From CAYWRZ01 sp964460845 (lineage in GTDB: Bacteria > Bacteroidota > Bacteroidia > Flavobacteriales_D > UBA2798): DNA of 64,000 nucleotides. The DNA lies in assembly GCA_964460845.1 (NCBI GenBank), contig CAYWRZ010000016.1, forward strand, positions 1 to 64,000, given 5' to 3'. Shown here one piece after another: positions 26,944 to 37,000 of the stretch. The notes beneath the pieces are model-generated. The model searched no databases. It worked only from the letters and a program-made list of their open reading frames with translations, and had not been told where the DNA came from. The position numbers and the translations under genes are program-made. Each line of letters opens with the position of its first letter. The stretch's first letter is position 1.

Positions 26944-26977
26944 AAAGTCCCGGCTCATTGCCCGGGACTTTTTTTAT
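26944..26977 (+). terminator. Terminator after accA
   Basis: A perfect 10-bp stem AAAGTCCCGG / CCGGGACTTT (26944-26953 with 26962-26971) and an 8-base loop, followed by Ts. The opposite-strand VOC gene ends just beyond it, so the stem may serve both directions. Confidence 0.85.
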
Positions 26978-26998
26978 GAACGTGTGCGGAGTTTTGTC

Positions 26999-28057
26999 TT
27001 AGTTTTTCACCCTATTAAACCGGAGGGCTTTCAATATCCAGTTGGGTAAAGGTTTTTCTCTGTCTTTTTTGCGCAGGTCGAGATAGAGTCCTAGTTTTTT
27101 GAGAATGGGAAGTTTATGTGTTTCGACAAATTCGATCAGTGTACCGTCGGGATCTTCGATATAGCTGAACTGTCCGGCGGCCTGACCCATGTCGAACGAA
27201 TTTTTGCTGTTGACGGTAAAAGGGAATCCTGCGGCTTCGCATTCTTTTTCGAGCTCGTCCATGCCTTTGATATCGAAACAGAGGTGGATGAATCCCCAGT
27301 CTCCCCAGTAGCGGTTTTCGAAGATTTTTCGCGGATTGCGATCCAGTGTTTGCACCAGCTCTATTTTACCCGAACCGAGCAGCTTGCTAAAAGGACCTTT
27401 ATGTGCTTCGCTGCGAGCCAGCAATACACGTCTTACTTTTTGCTGCCCACCGGGTAAGCCGGCGAAGTCGGCAAACACACCTGTTTCGTCGTATTCGACG
27501 CGGTTATAGCCTAAGATATCGGAATACAGTTTTTTTGATTTTTCGATATCGCTTACGCCCAGCATAGCACCGGCTGCTCCTCCGCAAAGCTTACCGGTAT
27601 TGGAAAACCAGTCTTCGCCTTCCACGATTTCGAACAGGTTACCGTTGGGGTCTTTCAGGAAAAAATGGGGGCGTCCGAGCGGATCTTTTGCCAGTTCGCC
27701 GCAGCTATTTACGCCTTCCTGCCGGTAAAAACGATAGGTAGCTTCCACGTCGCGGCTTTTGATGCGGGTCACGTAAATACCTAAGTCGCCGAGCAGGATA
27801 TCGAAATCGGCTTTTTCCGTATTGCGGCTGGTGTACTGCCAGATTTCAAATCCGCCGCCACCTTGCAGGTTGATGGCCAGCGTGGCGGTACGCGATTGCA
27901 CTTTGCCTCCGGTGTAGGGAGTCATCAGTGGGGCTTCGGCGGCTTCCTCGAAGATGCGTACATCATTTCCGAAAAATTTACGGTACCATTTCCAGATTTC
28001 CTGGACATCGGGCACACCTATACCTATTTGCTGGATTCCGCTGATAATTTTACCCAT
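26999..28057 (-). CDS. Two-domain VOC (glyoxalase-fold) protein
   Basis: The 352-residue product has two vicinal-oxygen-chelate domains: 1-150 (QQIGIGVPDVQEIWKWY ... DPNGNLFEIVEG) and 160-315 (AMLGVSDIEKSKKLYSDILG ... DPDGTLIEFVET). Candidate metal ligands are the terminal Glu of each domain and the His in FIHLCF. The C-terminus carries a basic tail. Members include glyoxalase I, dioxygenases and epimerases; the reaction here is unknown. Confidence 0.82.
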   Translation of the reverse strand: MGKIISGIQQIGIGVPDVQEIWKWYRKFFGNDVRIFEEAAEAPLMTPYTGGKVQSRTATLAINLQGGGGFEIWQYTSRNTEKADFDILLGDLGIYVTRIKSRDVEATYRFYRQEGVNSCGELAKDPLGRPHFFLKDPNGNLFEIVEGEDWFSNTGKLCGGAAGAMLGVSDIEKSKKLYSDILGYNRVEYDETGVFADFAGLPGGQQKVRRVLLARSEAHKGPFSKLLGSGKIELVQTLDRNPRKIFENRYWGDWGFIHLCFDIKGMDELEKECEAAGFPFTVNSKNSFDMGQAAGQFSYIEDPDGTLIEFVETHKLPILKKLGLYLDLRKKDREKPLPNWILKALRFNRVKN

Positions 28058-28076
28058 GACTGAAATTCAATTTTCA

Positions 28077-28105
28077 CAAAGATAAGCGCGTTTCAGGCAT
28101 TGCAA
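28077..28105 (-). promoter_or_regulatory. Promoter of the VOC gene
   Basis: On the minus strand TTG (28105-28103) is followed after 18 bases by TATCTTTG (28084-28077), 20 bases before the ATG. Confidence 0.5.
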
Positions 28106-28207
28106 AATCCGGACGAAGAAAGCGGCCGCTTTCTGTGATTTTCTTCGGAAATACGCCTGATATTCGTTAAATGCACTATTTTCGCAACGAAATTATAGCC
28201 AATTTAT

Positions 28208-28942
28208 ATGAAAAAAACACTGTTTTTTTATTTGGCAGCCATGCTGCTGATCGTGACCGGTTGCAATTCCGGTGATAAATCCGGTGCCTCTTCGGAGCCG
28301 GTAAGCCTGAAAACCAACGAAGATAAGCTCAGCTACAGCATCGGACTTGATGCGGGCAACGAGATCATGAACACGATTCGCGGGCAGGGAATGGATTCGC
28401 TTATCAGCAAAGAGTTGCTGGTGCGCGGCTTGCAGGATGCCATTTTGGGACAACCTACGGCGCTTCGTCCCGATTCGGCCAAGCTGATTATCCGCGATTA
28501 TTTTATGCGTAAGCAAAATGAAAGCCTGCGTCAGTTTGAGCCTAACCGTCAGGAAGGAGAACGCTTTTTGCAAGAAAACAAGCAGCGTCCGGAAGTTACT
28601 ACCACCCAGTCGGGATTGCAATATGAAGTAATACAGCAGGGAAGAGGAACAGCGCCTGTACTGGGCGATTCGGCAGCGGTGCATTACAGGGGTTCGTTGC
28701 TCGATGGCACCGAATTCGACAGCTCGCACAAGCGGGGTCAGCCGCTTTGGTTTGTGGTCAATTACGGCCGCATGATCGAAGGTTGGGTAGAGGCGGTACA
28801 GCTTATGACACCCGGTTCGAAGTATAAGTTTTACATTCCACAGGAGCTGGGCTATGGCGATGCCATTCTGCCCGAAATAAAGCCCTATTCGGTGCTGGTG
28901 TTTGAAATGGAGCTGATCGAAGTAAAACCGGCTAAAAAATAA
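28208..28942 (+). CDS. FKBP-type peptidyl-prolyl isomerase, lipoprotein
   Basis: The 244-residue product has a lipoprotein signal peptide (MKKTLFFYLAAMLLIVTGC, lipobox IVTGC), an FKBP_N helical dimerisation domain (about 40-125: SYSIGLDAGNEI) and a C-terminal FKBP domain (about 135-241: SAAVHYRGSLLDGTEFDSS, GYGDAILP). It is the FkpA/Mip type, so it probably helps fold proteins in the periplasm. TATTTTCG at 28177-28184 resembles the -7 element. A terminator follows. Confidence 0.93.
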   Translation: MKKTLFFYLAAMLLIVTGCNSGDKSGASSEPVSLKTNEDKLSYSIGLDAGNEIMNTIRGQGMDSLISKELLVRGLQDAILGQPTALRPDSAKLIIRDYFMRKQNESLRQFEPNRQEGERFLQENKQRPEVTTTQSGLQYEVIQQGRGTAPVLGDSAAVHYRGSLLDGTEFDSSHKRGQPLWFVVNYGRMIEGWVEAVQLMTPGSKYKFYIPQELGYGDAILPEIKPYSVLVFEMELIEVKPAKK

Positions 28943-28963
28943 GTGCAGCTTTTGCACCAAATT

Positions 28964-28994
28964 AAAGCGCGCCTGTTACAGGCGCGCTTTTTTT
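28964..28994 (+). terminator. Terminator after the FKBP gene
   Basis: A 12-bp stem AAAGCGCGCCTG / CAGGCGCGCTTT (28964-28975 with 28979-28990) with a 3-base loop and a run of Ts. The convergent GH18 gene ends at 29014, so it may act both ways. Confidence 0.88.
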
Positions 28995-29013
28995 GTAGGG
29001 CTATATTTTTGCC

Positions 29014-30633
29014 TCAGGGAATATCGCGTTGCCGCAATCCGAGTACATATTGTAAGATCTGTATAGCGCTTAAAGCCATAAACAATAGAATCGAAAACAG
29101 CACTAAAATTTCAAAGGTTGTGTAGGATTCGACCACATTTAAATACAATCCGACCGGCAGTATAAGCAGCATTCCGACAAGTATCCATGCGGCGCGTAAG
29201 CGTTTTTTTAGGAGGAGGTAATTTTTCACTTCGGGCGATACCAGCGCAAGAATTACGCCTGTCACGATTCCGAAGTAGATTATCAAAAGGGTGAAAAATA
29301 CCAGATCTGAATGGGTTTCTATCCATTCCAAAAAATTTGCCCCGGGAGAAGGTTTGGGTTCGGGTGGTGCAGGTGAGGGTGGCGGTTCTATTTTGTCGGT
29401 AGAAAACTTTTCGCCCAGTAGGTTCCACAGGTTTTGTGAGCCTTCGTCGTAACCCAATGCCCATATTCCTATTCCGCCGAGTTCTTGCGCAAGTATCCAG
29501 TCGTATTTCGCACCCAGGCTTGCCGTATCTTCTCCCCACCATTCCCGCTGATAACCGGCGGGTTCTTTTACCGGATATTGCCAGCGCATGCCTCCGGCCG
29601 AAGCGATATACTTGAACACACCCGGGCCTTCGCTCAGTTGATAGCTATATGGACGGTAACCGACAAACTCCATATTTTCGGTGGGGGTATTGTTTGTACC
29701 CTGCCAAATGGCGCCAAAATACGGAAGTCCGACCAACAGCTTCTTGCGGGGTGTTTTTTGCGAGAGGTAATAGCTCACCGATTGGCTGACACTCAGCTCG
29801 CCCCATTGGGTCGAAGGGTGGAGCGGTGCTATCGGGCCTGGACCGCCTGTTGCTCCGTGATAATCATATCCCATGATCACAAACAGATCGACATATTCGC
29901 TGAGCGTATCCATGTCGAATACCTGTTCGTAATCTACTGCGGGCAATGCCAGGGTCAGGATAAAAGAAGTATCGGCCGTTTTCAGACTATGGTGAAGGTT
30001 ACGGATAAACGTATTCAGTTGGGGCGAGTACCCGGCTTCAATTCCTTCCAGATCGAGCGTGATGCCGTCGGCTTTTTTTTCCTGAAGCAGCTTCACGAGG
30101 GTATTGTTCAACCTTTTTTGTGCCGGGGGAGTAGTTAGAAACACCGTGTTGTCGGAACCGAAACAGCTTACCGTAAGCAGCACTTTACACGCAGGGTTTC
30201 GTTGTTTTGCGTAAGTAACCAATCCGGTGGTATCCCAACCGTTAAGGTCTTTCCAAAGGCCCGTTTGGGGATCCAGCTCATACGCGAAATAGGACACGTG
30301 TGTGAGTAGCGAAAAATCGTAATACAGGTAAGCGTTTCCTTCCCAATAGGGGTGCCATCCGAATACCGAAAATTCAGGGTTGAGGAGGTAACGTGCAGCG
30401 TTGGCTGTATCGGGCATTTTTCGAGATACTTCGGGCCAGGCTCCCATACCTGCGCTAAGGGTTGACTGTTGCTGATGGATGGCGTGCACCCATTGTAAGG
30501 CAAGCGTATCCGTGTGGTTTTCCTGCGCCCTGGTTTCTTTCGCGCAAAAAAAGCTGTACAGCAGCAGAAGTACCGTGTACCGTAAAGAAAAGGGATGCGA
30601 TCTAAACCGATAAAAAATACTTTCGGGGCTCAC
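29014..30633 (-). CDS. GH18-family glycosidase-like protein with C-terminal membrane anchor
   Basis: The 539-residue protein has a signal peptide (to about 36), a GH18 barrel (about 85-410) with the active-site strand ADGITLDLEG, where Glu196 is the expected acid and Asp194 its helper, and VIMGYDYHGATG and GIGIWALGYD. A Pro-rich linker (PPPSPAPPEPKP) follows, then three helices near 440-462, 480-500 and 505-530. GH18 enzymes hydrolyse chitin or peptidoglycan-type N-acetylglucosamine links. This one is probably held in a membrane with the barrel in the periplasm. Whether it is functionally tied to the nearby injection system is unknown. Confidence 0.82.
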   Translation of the reverse strand: MSPESIFYRFRSHPFSLRYTVLLLLYSFFCAKETRAQENHTDTLALQWVHAIHQQQSTLSAGMGAWPEVSRKMPDTANAARYLLNPEFSVFGWHPYWEGNAYLYYDFSLLTHVSYFAYELDPQTGLWKDLNGWDTTGLVTYAKQRNPACKVLLTVSCFGSDNTVFLTTPPAQKRLNNTLVKLLQEKKADGITLDLEGIEAGYSPQLNTFIRNLHHSLKTADTSFILTLALPAVDYEQVFDMDTLSEYVDLFVIMGYDYHGATGGPGPIAPLHPSTQWGELSVSQSVSYYLSQKTPRKKLLVGLPYFGAIWQGTNNTPTENMEFVGYRPYSYQLSEGPGVFKYIASAGGMRWQYPVKEPAGYQREWWGEDTASLGAKYDWILAQELGGIGIWALGYDEGSQNLWNLLGEKFSTDKIEPPPSPAPPEPKPSPGANFLEWIETHSDLVFFTLLIIYFGIVTGVILALVSPEVKNYLLLKKRLRAAWILVGMLLILPVGLYLNVVESYTTFEILVLFSILLFMALSAIQILQYVLGLRQRDIP

Positions 30634-31005
30634 TATTTGCCTGTATATAAAGTGTATAAGCAGTTACGGAACCCGCCGATAAAGCGGCTCCGTTTTCTGA
30701 CACGGAAGGTAAAAATAAACGAAATCCTTCTTTTTACCTAAGCGGTTCGGATAAAAGTATCTTTTACTTTGGGAGAAAGCCTGTCTTATTCACCGTAGCT
30801 GATAACTTTTTTTACAAAATAAGAGAAGCGCTCCGATAAATTTTTATTTTAGACCTTGATTAGTAGCAGCGCTCCACTTATTCAGGCAGGTATCCTGTGT
30901 AGTGCGCTGTAAATGCAGCCCGAAGCCTTATTTATGGCTTCTGAACGATAGCTTCTTAGAATAGAAAAGGCAGTTTTAGTACGTATAATTTAATATATCT
31001 TGTAT
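30634..31005. other. Divergent intergenic region between GH18 and helical-protein genes
   Basis: About 370 bases with two divergent starts. On the minus strand TATTTTTA (30717-30710) is a -7-like element for the GH18 gene. For the plus-strand gene only AT-rich TATAATTTA-like sequence precedes the ATG. No other gene or RNA was recognised. Confidence 0.4.
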
Positions 31006-31842
31006 ATGAGCAACACTGATTCTCCGGTCAATCCTTTTAAAAAAGATCTGCAGCAGACTGTAGCACAGCTCAATCCCGATGGGGATACCCAAGAAGCTTC
31101 GGCAGAAGCCCAGTATGAAGCGTCGAAAAGCACGGTCGAATCTTTACACCTTAACCTAAAAGATGTAAAAGATCAGATGACTTATACCGGCTCACTTCAT
31201 ACCGCGTATTTGGTGGTAAATGAGTCTTCCAATGCGGTGAACCATCTGAGTGCCAATACCAAATCGCTTTCGGATGCGGCGGCACAACATGCAATGAACG
31301 GCTTGCAACAGCTTACTTCGGCGGCAAAGGCCATTTCACTCATGTCGGCTTCCATTGCCAAGCTTAGCGGCGACCTGGCCAGCATTAACGCCAAGGCAAA
31401 AGTGGAAGATGCACATACGCTTTTGGCAGAGCAGACAAAACGGGTCAGCAACAAGGCGACCGCCCTTTCCAAAAAAGCGGAAAAAATAGCGCTTGATGCC
31501 TTAGATACCCTGGTAGATGCAGCCGGTTCCAAAGCCGATGCGGCTAACAAAGCGGTAGATATAGTGGTTACCAAAGCCAAATCGCTTGCCGATTCGGTAG
31601 CGGCTTCAACCCAAACGCTGCTTACCGATCACCAGGCGCTTATTAGTAAGCGAGACGAGGAGCTTGTGGCGGAAAAAGAGGCCGAAAAAAATGAAACGGA
31701 TGCCTTGAAAGCGCTTGAAAAAATACAAAGTATCAACGAAGTTCATCATCAATTGATGATTACTGATGCTGCCGCTGAAGAAACGCAGGAAGATACCGCT
31801 GCGGCAAAACCGGCCGGTGGAAAAAAGACCGCACGTAGTTAA
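31006..31842 (+). CDS. Ala-rich helical protein of unknown function, beside the CIS operon
   Basis: The 278-residue product (ATG 31006; the earlier TTG at 31000 adds two residues) has no signal peptide. It is predicted by eye to be nearly all helix: heptad-like runs rich in Ala, Ser, Lys and Asp (SLSDAAAQHAMNGLQ, KATALSKKAEKIALDALD). The N-terminus is polar, and the C-terminus is disordered and ends in a basic tail (KPAGGKKTARS). I do not recognise a family. It starts a two-gene unit pointing towards the 3' end of the injection-system operon, a position where effector or accessory genes often sit. Cargo, scaffold or unrelated are all possible. Confidence 0.6.
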   Translation: MSNTDSPVNPFKKDLQQTVAQLNPDGDTQEASAEAQYEASKSTVESLHLNLKDVKDQMTYTGSLHTAYLVVNESSNAVNHLSANTKSLSDAAAQHAMNGLQQLTSAAKAISLMSASIAKLSGDLASINAKAKVEDAHTLLAEQTKRVSNKATALSKKAEKIALDALDTLVDAAGSKADAANKAVDIVVTKAKSLADSVAASTQTLLTDHQALISKRDEELVAEKEAEKNETDALKALEKIQSINEVHHQLMITDAAAEETQEDTAAAKPAGGKKTARS

Positions 31843-31898
31843 GTGCGCTTCATTTACAAGGCTAATTTTTACCATTTAATGTTCTAAAAAGTACCATC

Positions 31899-32642
31899 AT
31901 GCGCGATAATAAAGAAAAAAAAATAAACGATATTCAGGATCAGATAAATACGCTGACCAACGACCAGCAAAAAGAAACTGCAAAAAGTACGGCCCTGACC
32001 AAGGATCTGAATCTTCATCAGCCTTTTTACGAAAAGTACAGTAATTACGCCGGTCTTGCTGAAAATGATTTGCGTCTTGCCACCGAATTGCAGCAGTCGG
32101 TGGTTACTGCCGGCGAAATTTCGGTCGAAGCCTATAAATTAGCCGAAGACATTTCGGAACAATCGAAAGAGTTGTTGTTTGCAGTGAATGAAGTGGCGTA
32201 CGAGCTGACCGACGTAGCGCAACAGGCTATGGAGCTGGCGGCACAGATAGAAGAGTATAAAAATTCGGGGCGTCTTATTCCCGATTTGCTGATCAACGAT
32301 GTGGAGACGATCCGTGAAGATGTGTCTAAAGCGATGGAAGACAGCAAGGCGGCTCTTACCGCTATTTTCGAAGCAATGGGCACGACCACGGCGGCCGGAC
32401 AGCTCAGCGAGGGTACCGAAAATGCGACCGGAGATCTCGTGGAGAAAAGCGATGAAATCGTGAACCAGCTCAGTAAGCTTGCGAAAGACACCCAGCCTCG
32501 GGTCGAAAGCGAAGCGACGAAAATAAACGAGATCAAAAAGTCGCTTGCCGAGGTGCAAAGAGACCTGGCTAAAACCACGGCTAACCTGGCCTCAAAAGAG
32601 GCGGCGCTCAAAGCTGCCAAAGATGCGGTAGGACAAAATTAA
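31899..32642 (+). CDS. Coiled-coil protein of unknown function, partner of the preceding gene
   Basis: The 247-residue product has an N-terminal coiled coil (KKINDIQDQINTLTNDQQKE), a central helical region with hydrophobic heptads (AVNEVAYELTDVAQQAMELAAQIEEY) and a C-terminal coiled coil (ESEATKINEIKKSLAEVQ). There is no signal peptide or enzyme motif. Like its neighbour 56 bases upstream it is helical, acidic and Ala-rich, so the two may form a heteromeric assembly. It ends at a strong terminator that separates it from the convergent AAA+ gene. Function unknown. Confidence 0.6.
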   Translation: MRDNKEKKINDIQDQINTLTNDQQKETAKSTALTKDLNLHQPFYEKYSNYAGLAENDLRLATELQQSVVTAGEISVEAYKLAEDISEQSKELLFAVNEVAYELTDVAQQAMELAAQIEEYKNSGRLIPDLLINDVETIREDVSKAMEDSKAALTAIFEAMGTTTAAGQLSEGTENATGDLVEKSDEIVNQLSKLAKDTQPRVESEATKINEIKKSLAEVQRDLAKTTANLASKEAALKAAKDAVGQN

Positions 32643-32666
32643 TTCACAAATTTTACAGAAAGCACA

Positions 32667-32694
32667 GCCCCGGCGTTTATCGCCGGGGTTTTTT
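32667..32694 (+). terminator. Terminator between the helical-protein unit and the CIS operon
   Basis: Stem CCCCGGCG / CGCCGGGG (32668-32675 with 32681-32688), 5-base loop, then six Ts. The minus-strand side lacks a good T run, so it mainly ends plus-strand transcription. Confidence 0.88.
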
Positions 32695-32729
32695 ATAGGT
32701 TGTTTTTCGGCAAATCCCGACGCTTTTGT

Positions 32730-34082
32730 TCAAAGCGTTTTTCCCTCTTTTGCGAATTCTTTTTTTATGCCCTCGCGCACGTCTTTTTCCAAAATGATTT
32801 TTTCGGTACGTCCTATGCTGCGCAGCACACAAAACCGAAGCACATTGATAATCGATCCGCCCGAAAGCGCGTACTGATCGGCGATAGCTGAAAAATCGAT
32901 CGTGCAGGCGATGCTGGGATTATGATGAAAAGCGTTCTGCCACAGCCTGAGCCGTTCTTCGTGGCCCGGCATGGGGAAATGTACCATCGATTGAAAACGC
33001 CTTACAAAAGCTTCGTCGATATTCGATTTCAGGTTAGAAGCCAATAATACCGTACCCGGAAAATCTTCTACCCTTTGCAGCAGGTAGGCCACTTCCTGAT
33101 TGGCATACCGGTCGTTGGAGCTGCTGGTAGCGGTTCTCTTTCCGAAAAGCGCATCGGCTTCGTCGAAAAAGAGTATCCAGTTTTTATGCTCGGCCTGATC
33201 GAATACCTGCGCCAGGTTTTTCTCCGTTTCGCCAATGTATTTCGATACGATCATCGAAAGGTCGATGCGATACACCTCACGCCCGGTCGATTTGCCCAGT
33301 AAGCAGGCGGTAAGCGTTTTGCCGGTTCCCGGCGGACCGTAAAACAGCCCTCGGTAGCCCGGTTTTATTTTTTTGCGAAGCATCGTGTCCTGCATCAGCG
33401 TATGACCGTGAAGGAGCCAGGTGCGTATTTCCTGAATTTCTTCTTTTATATGCGGTTCGAGCACAAGGTCGTTCCAATCCATTTCGGTGTGTACCTGTTT
33501 TGCGGGAAATGCACTGCTGTAAATGGGTTTTTGGTTTTCGCCTTCATGAAGCGAGGCTAAAAATTCAGATCTTACCTGAATGGCTCCGCTGGCAAGGGGT
33601 TCGCCCGCTTCGGGTGGAACGAGCAGCAGGATGCGTTCGGTAGAAAATAAGCGGCTCCGGTTTAACAGAAGCAGCGTTTCAAAACGCGCTTCGAGATCCT
33701 GCCCCGAAAGCAGGTACAGTGCCGTTTCGAGGGTAGGTAGAAATCCGCCGTGATTTTTCCCTTTGAGTCCGCCGAACTCGGTAAAGCCGCGATCGTAGTT
33801 CACGTTTTTAGTGAAAAACACATCCAGCAGTTGCGGGCACAGGTGCGGGCTCAGCGCAAGAATAAGCAATAACCTTTCGGCCTGTGTCAATTTCAGCGAA
33901 ACGAGAAGCCCGGCATAAGGAGAAGGATCGCCTTCAAGTGTAGGCGGATTTACTTCGTTTATATGCCCGAACTCGCATTCGTTCTGAAAATAAAGTTTGA
34001 TACGTGTATCGATTACAGTCGAAAGCCATTCGCATTCGCGCTGCAAGGTAAATGCGTTTTGTCGGGTAAGGGTTATCTCCAT
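32730..34082 (-). CDS. CIS-associated AAA+ ATPase (Afp15/Pvc15-like)
   Basis: The 450-residue protein has an N-terminal helical domain (1-200) without a known fold, then a classic AAA+ module: Walker A GPPGTGKT (249-256), Walker B LFFDEAD (304-310), sensor-1 Asn350 and an RRF arginine finger (361-363). Homologues stand at the end of Afp, PVC and other eCIS operons; in Afp/PVC work they are implicated in assembly or cargo handling. The start overlaps the tape-measure stop by 10 bases, so the two are translationally coupled. It is the last gene of the operon. Confidence 0.9.
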   Translation of the reverse strand: MEITLTRQNAFTLQRECEWLSTVIDTRIKLYFQNECEFGHINEVNPPTLEGDPSPYAGLLVSLKLTQAERLLLILALSPHLCPQLLDVFFTKNVNYDRGFTEFGGLKGKNHGGFLPTLETALYLLSGQDLEARFETLLLLNRSRLFSTERILLLVPPEAGEPLASGAIQVRSEFLASLHEGENQKPIYSSAFPAKQVHTEMDWNDLVLEPHIKEEIQEIRTWLLHGHTLMQDTMLRKKIKPGYRGLFYGPPGTGKTLTACLLGKSTGREVYRIDLSMIVSKYIGETEKNLAQVFDQAEHKNWILFFDEADALFGKRTATSSSNDRYANQEVAYLLQRVEDFPGTVLLASNLKSNIDEAFVRRFQSMVHFPMPGHEERLRLWQNAFHHNPSIACTIDFSAIADQYALSGGSIINVLRFCVLRSIGRTEKIILEKDVREGIKKEFAKEGKTL

Positions 34083-37000
34083 GTGACGTGAATCGGTTTT
34101 TTCATCCAGGGGAGCCTTATTATGGAATAGCTCCAGGGCAATTGATCAAGCAGCATATCGTAGGCTTTTTTTTCGACGTGTAGCCTGAGGTATTCGTTTT
34201 CGGTTTCCAGTTTCCCTGCGCGCATCAGAAAGGTTTCTCGTAGCCCTTCGACACTGGTATTGCCAATAATGCGCCATTGCCGGATAACCGTTTCGAGCAG
34301 CGATTGTGCGTCCTGCTTTTCTTTCTCATTTAGCGTAACGGGCTCGTTAAGCGGCACAGCAGGCGAAATGCCGCAGAGTATTTTGTTGAGCACAAGCTGA
34401 TATTCGGGCAAATGTTCTTTTCCGCAGGCTAAAAACTGCAGCAAATGCACTGCCCTGAACGCGTTTTTTTCGTCGCTGAACTTTCGATCGCTCAACAGTC
34501 CGTTGCGTTCGAACAGCGCGCCTAAAAAAGGCCATAAGAGCACGAGTCCGGCGTTATTTACAAACACACCTTCCTTGTTTTCTTCCTCCTCTTCTTTTTC
34601 TGCTTCTTCTTCGGGCAACTCTTCTTCTTCGCTTTTTTTCCCGTCTTTTATTTTTTGTCGCATTTCTTCGCGTAGCAATTGTAAGGCCGCGTGGAAAGCA
34701 CGCGTAAATTTGCCTTTCTCCGAAACAACGTACGCGTACATATTTCCCAGTAAAACCTGCTGTTTTTCGGCCGAAACCTGTGATTGTACATAAGCCCAAC
34801 TCATTTCTATATAAGCGAATGCCGAAGCCTTGTTTTTTTGCAATGCCAATTCGAGGCTAAGGTTGCGCAGCTTCGAAAGTGGGAGAAGTGCGGCCAGATC
34901 GGGTAGGGCTTGCCGTAATCTTTCCCAGTCGAGCAGCAGGTCGGCAAGCGAAAATGCACGATTTTGATGCAGCATATCTAGCAATAAGCACACCCATTCG
35001 GGAGGTTTACGCTCGCTGATACGAAGGCGGATTTGGCGGCTTTTCAACAGCGGAGCAAGCTTTTTGTAGGTCGCTTCGGGCTCCTTTTTTAACAGATCTT
35101 TCAGCCAGGCGGCCAGTTCTTCGGGCCTTGTACCTGCGGGCGTTTGCCCCGATTGCAAATAAAGGGCAAGCTTTTCCAGCTTTTCTGAAAGCGCAGCTAA
35201 AGCAGCGGCTTCGGGTGTAAGAGCGGGCGTGTTTTTAAGGCGATCGTCCTTTTCTTTTTTTGTGCTATTCCTATCCTTTTTCGGATAAGCGATTTTGCTC
35301 TTCAGATCTGAAAATTCAGTGGTATTTTCTTTCGATTCTGAACTTTCGTTCCCAGCTTTTTTCGCTTTTAGTGGGCTGTTTTTTTCCTGCGAAGAAAGAG
35401 GTTGAACATGAGATGCATCCGAAGTATCTTGGATAGATTGAATTTTCTGCGGAATATCCGGGAGAAAATTTTCTTCCTTTTTCAAAGAACCACTTTCCTT
35501 TTTGGAATCATCTTGATTCTTGGTTTTTTCGCTTTTCGATCGGGAAGCTGAAAAAGCAGTTGATTCCTGATCCTGCACTATATCGTGCGCCGATGGTGTT
35601 TCCTGCCTGTGTGGCTCGGGTAGGTTTTTTTCGTTTTCTCCTTTTTCCTGTAAATAGAGATCTTTATTTCCCGTTTCAGACGGTAAATTAGTTGCTTCCG
35701 TTTCTGAAACTTCGTTTTTGCGCTTGCTTTTTTCAGCAGACACACTATCCGCTATGTTCGATTTTTCTTTTTTATCGGTGGCCCATTCATTTTTTTCAGC
35801 GAGATCTTCTCTCCATTCTGCGCTCATTTCTCCACTGCAGAGCCAAAGCGTTTCGGTCATTAGCGAAGGAATGGTAGAAGAAAAATTTTCGCAATACGCA
35901 AAGAGCGTGGCTGCAAAATCAACTGCTTTGATTCCGTATTTCCGCGCGATTCGCTGCAACAGTGCAGTTGTGAAAGCACGTGCCGTTTGTCCCGAGCGGC
36001 GATACTGCAAAAGCCAGGTAAGGATAAGTTCCTGTGTGGCATCAATGAACAGAGAGCCTGGCCATTTTTCGGATTTCGGGGCATCGCTTCGGGAAAAGTG
36101 TTGCCAATATTGCAGGCTGGTGGAGGCCGAAACGGGATCGATCGCTGCTAAGGTAAGCCCGGGCGAAGGCAGCAGGGTTTTCCAGTGAGTAAACCAGTTT
36201 TCGGATAAGGAAGCCTGATACAGCGCCTTCCTTAGTCGTAAAGGCTGCTGTTGCGACAATTGCCGGTAATGCTGCCGAAGCTGTTCCTGATCGCTCTCGG
36301 GTGCCCACCAGGGCAGGCTGCCCTGTATCAGAAAAAAAATCAGCCTGTCGGCCATTGCGCGTGGAGAGCGTGTAGCTTCTGTGTGAGCCGCATTGACAGG
36401 TGTAACGGCATGCTGTTCTTTTTCCGGATTTTCGGATAGTACTTTTGTCCAGGTTTCGGGTGTAGAGAAACGCAGAATTTCCTGACGAAGGGGTGGAGCT
36501 TGCAGCGTTTGGGCGAGTAGAGGTGGTGCTATGCCGGTGCTTCGGCTTAGTGAAAGGATCAGGTGTTGGGGCAGCTTATCGGGCTGGGCAGGTGTGGCCA
36601 GCGTACAGGCTATCCAGTGTTGCGAAAGCTGTGTGCGCGAAAAACCGCTCATGCCGGGCAGGGCGGCTATCGATTGGCTCCATTGTGCCGCAATGCGGTT
36701 AAATTCTTTCCCGACAGAAGGTGCTAAAAATGCGATTGTTTGCTCCACCAATACGGGCGAAAGAAAAGCGATTAAGCGCTGGCTTAGGGCGTAAGTATCT
36801 TTCCATCGACTTACGACACTGCGCAACAAGTTGGGCTTTTCCTGCAACAGCATTTTCCAGCCTGCTTCGAGCGCAGAAGCCCTTATAGATGCGGTGCCGG
36901 GCAGACTTCCCGTGCGCAGGTAATACCAAAGGAGATAAGCCGTTTGTTCCTGTTGTGTATGCTTTTCTGCGGTGGCAGGCATTTTGCTTTGTGGAGAATC

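Noticed and set aside
31006..32642. A two-component pore-forming toxin of the helical (YaxAB/XaxAB) kind
   Set aside because: The helical pair layout is suggestive, but neither protein has the hydrophobic membrane segment expected, so the call is not supported.
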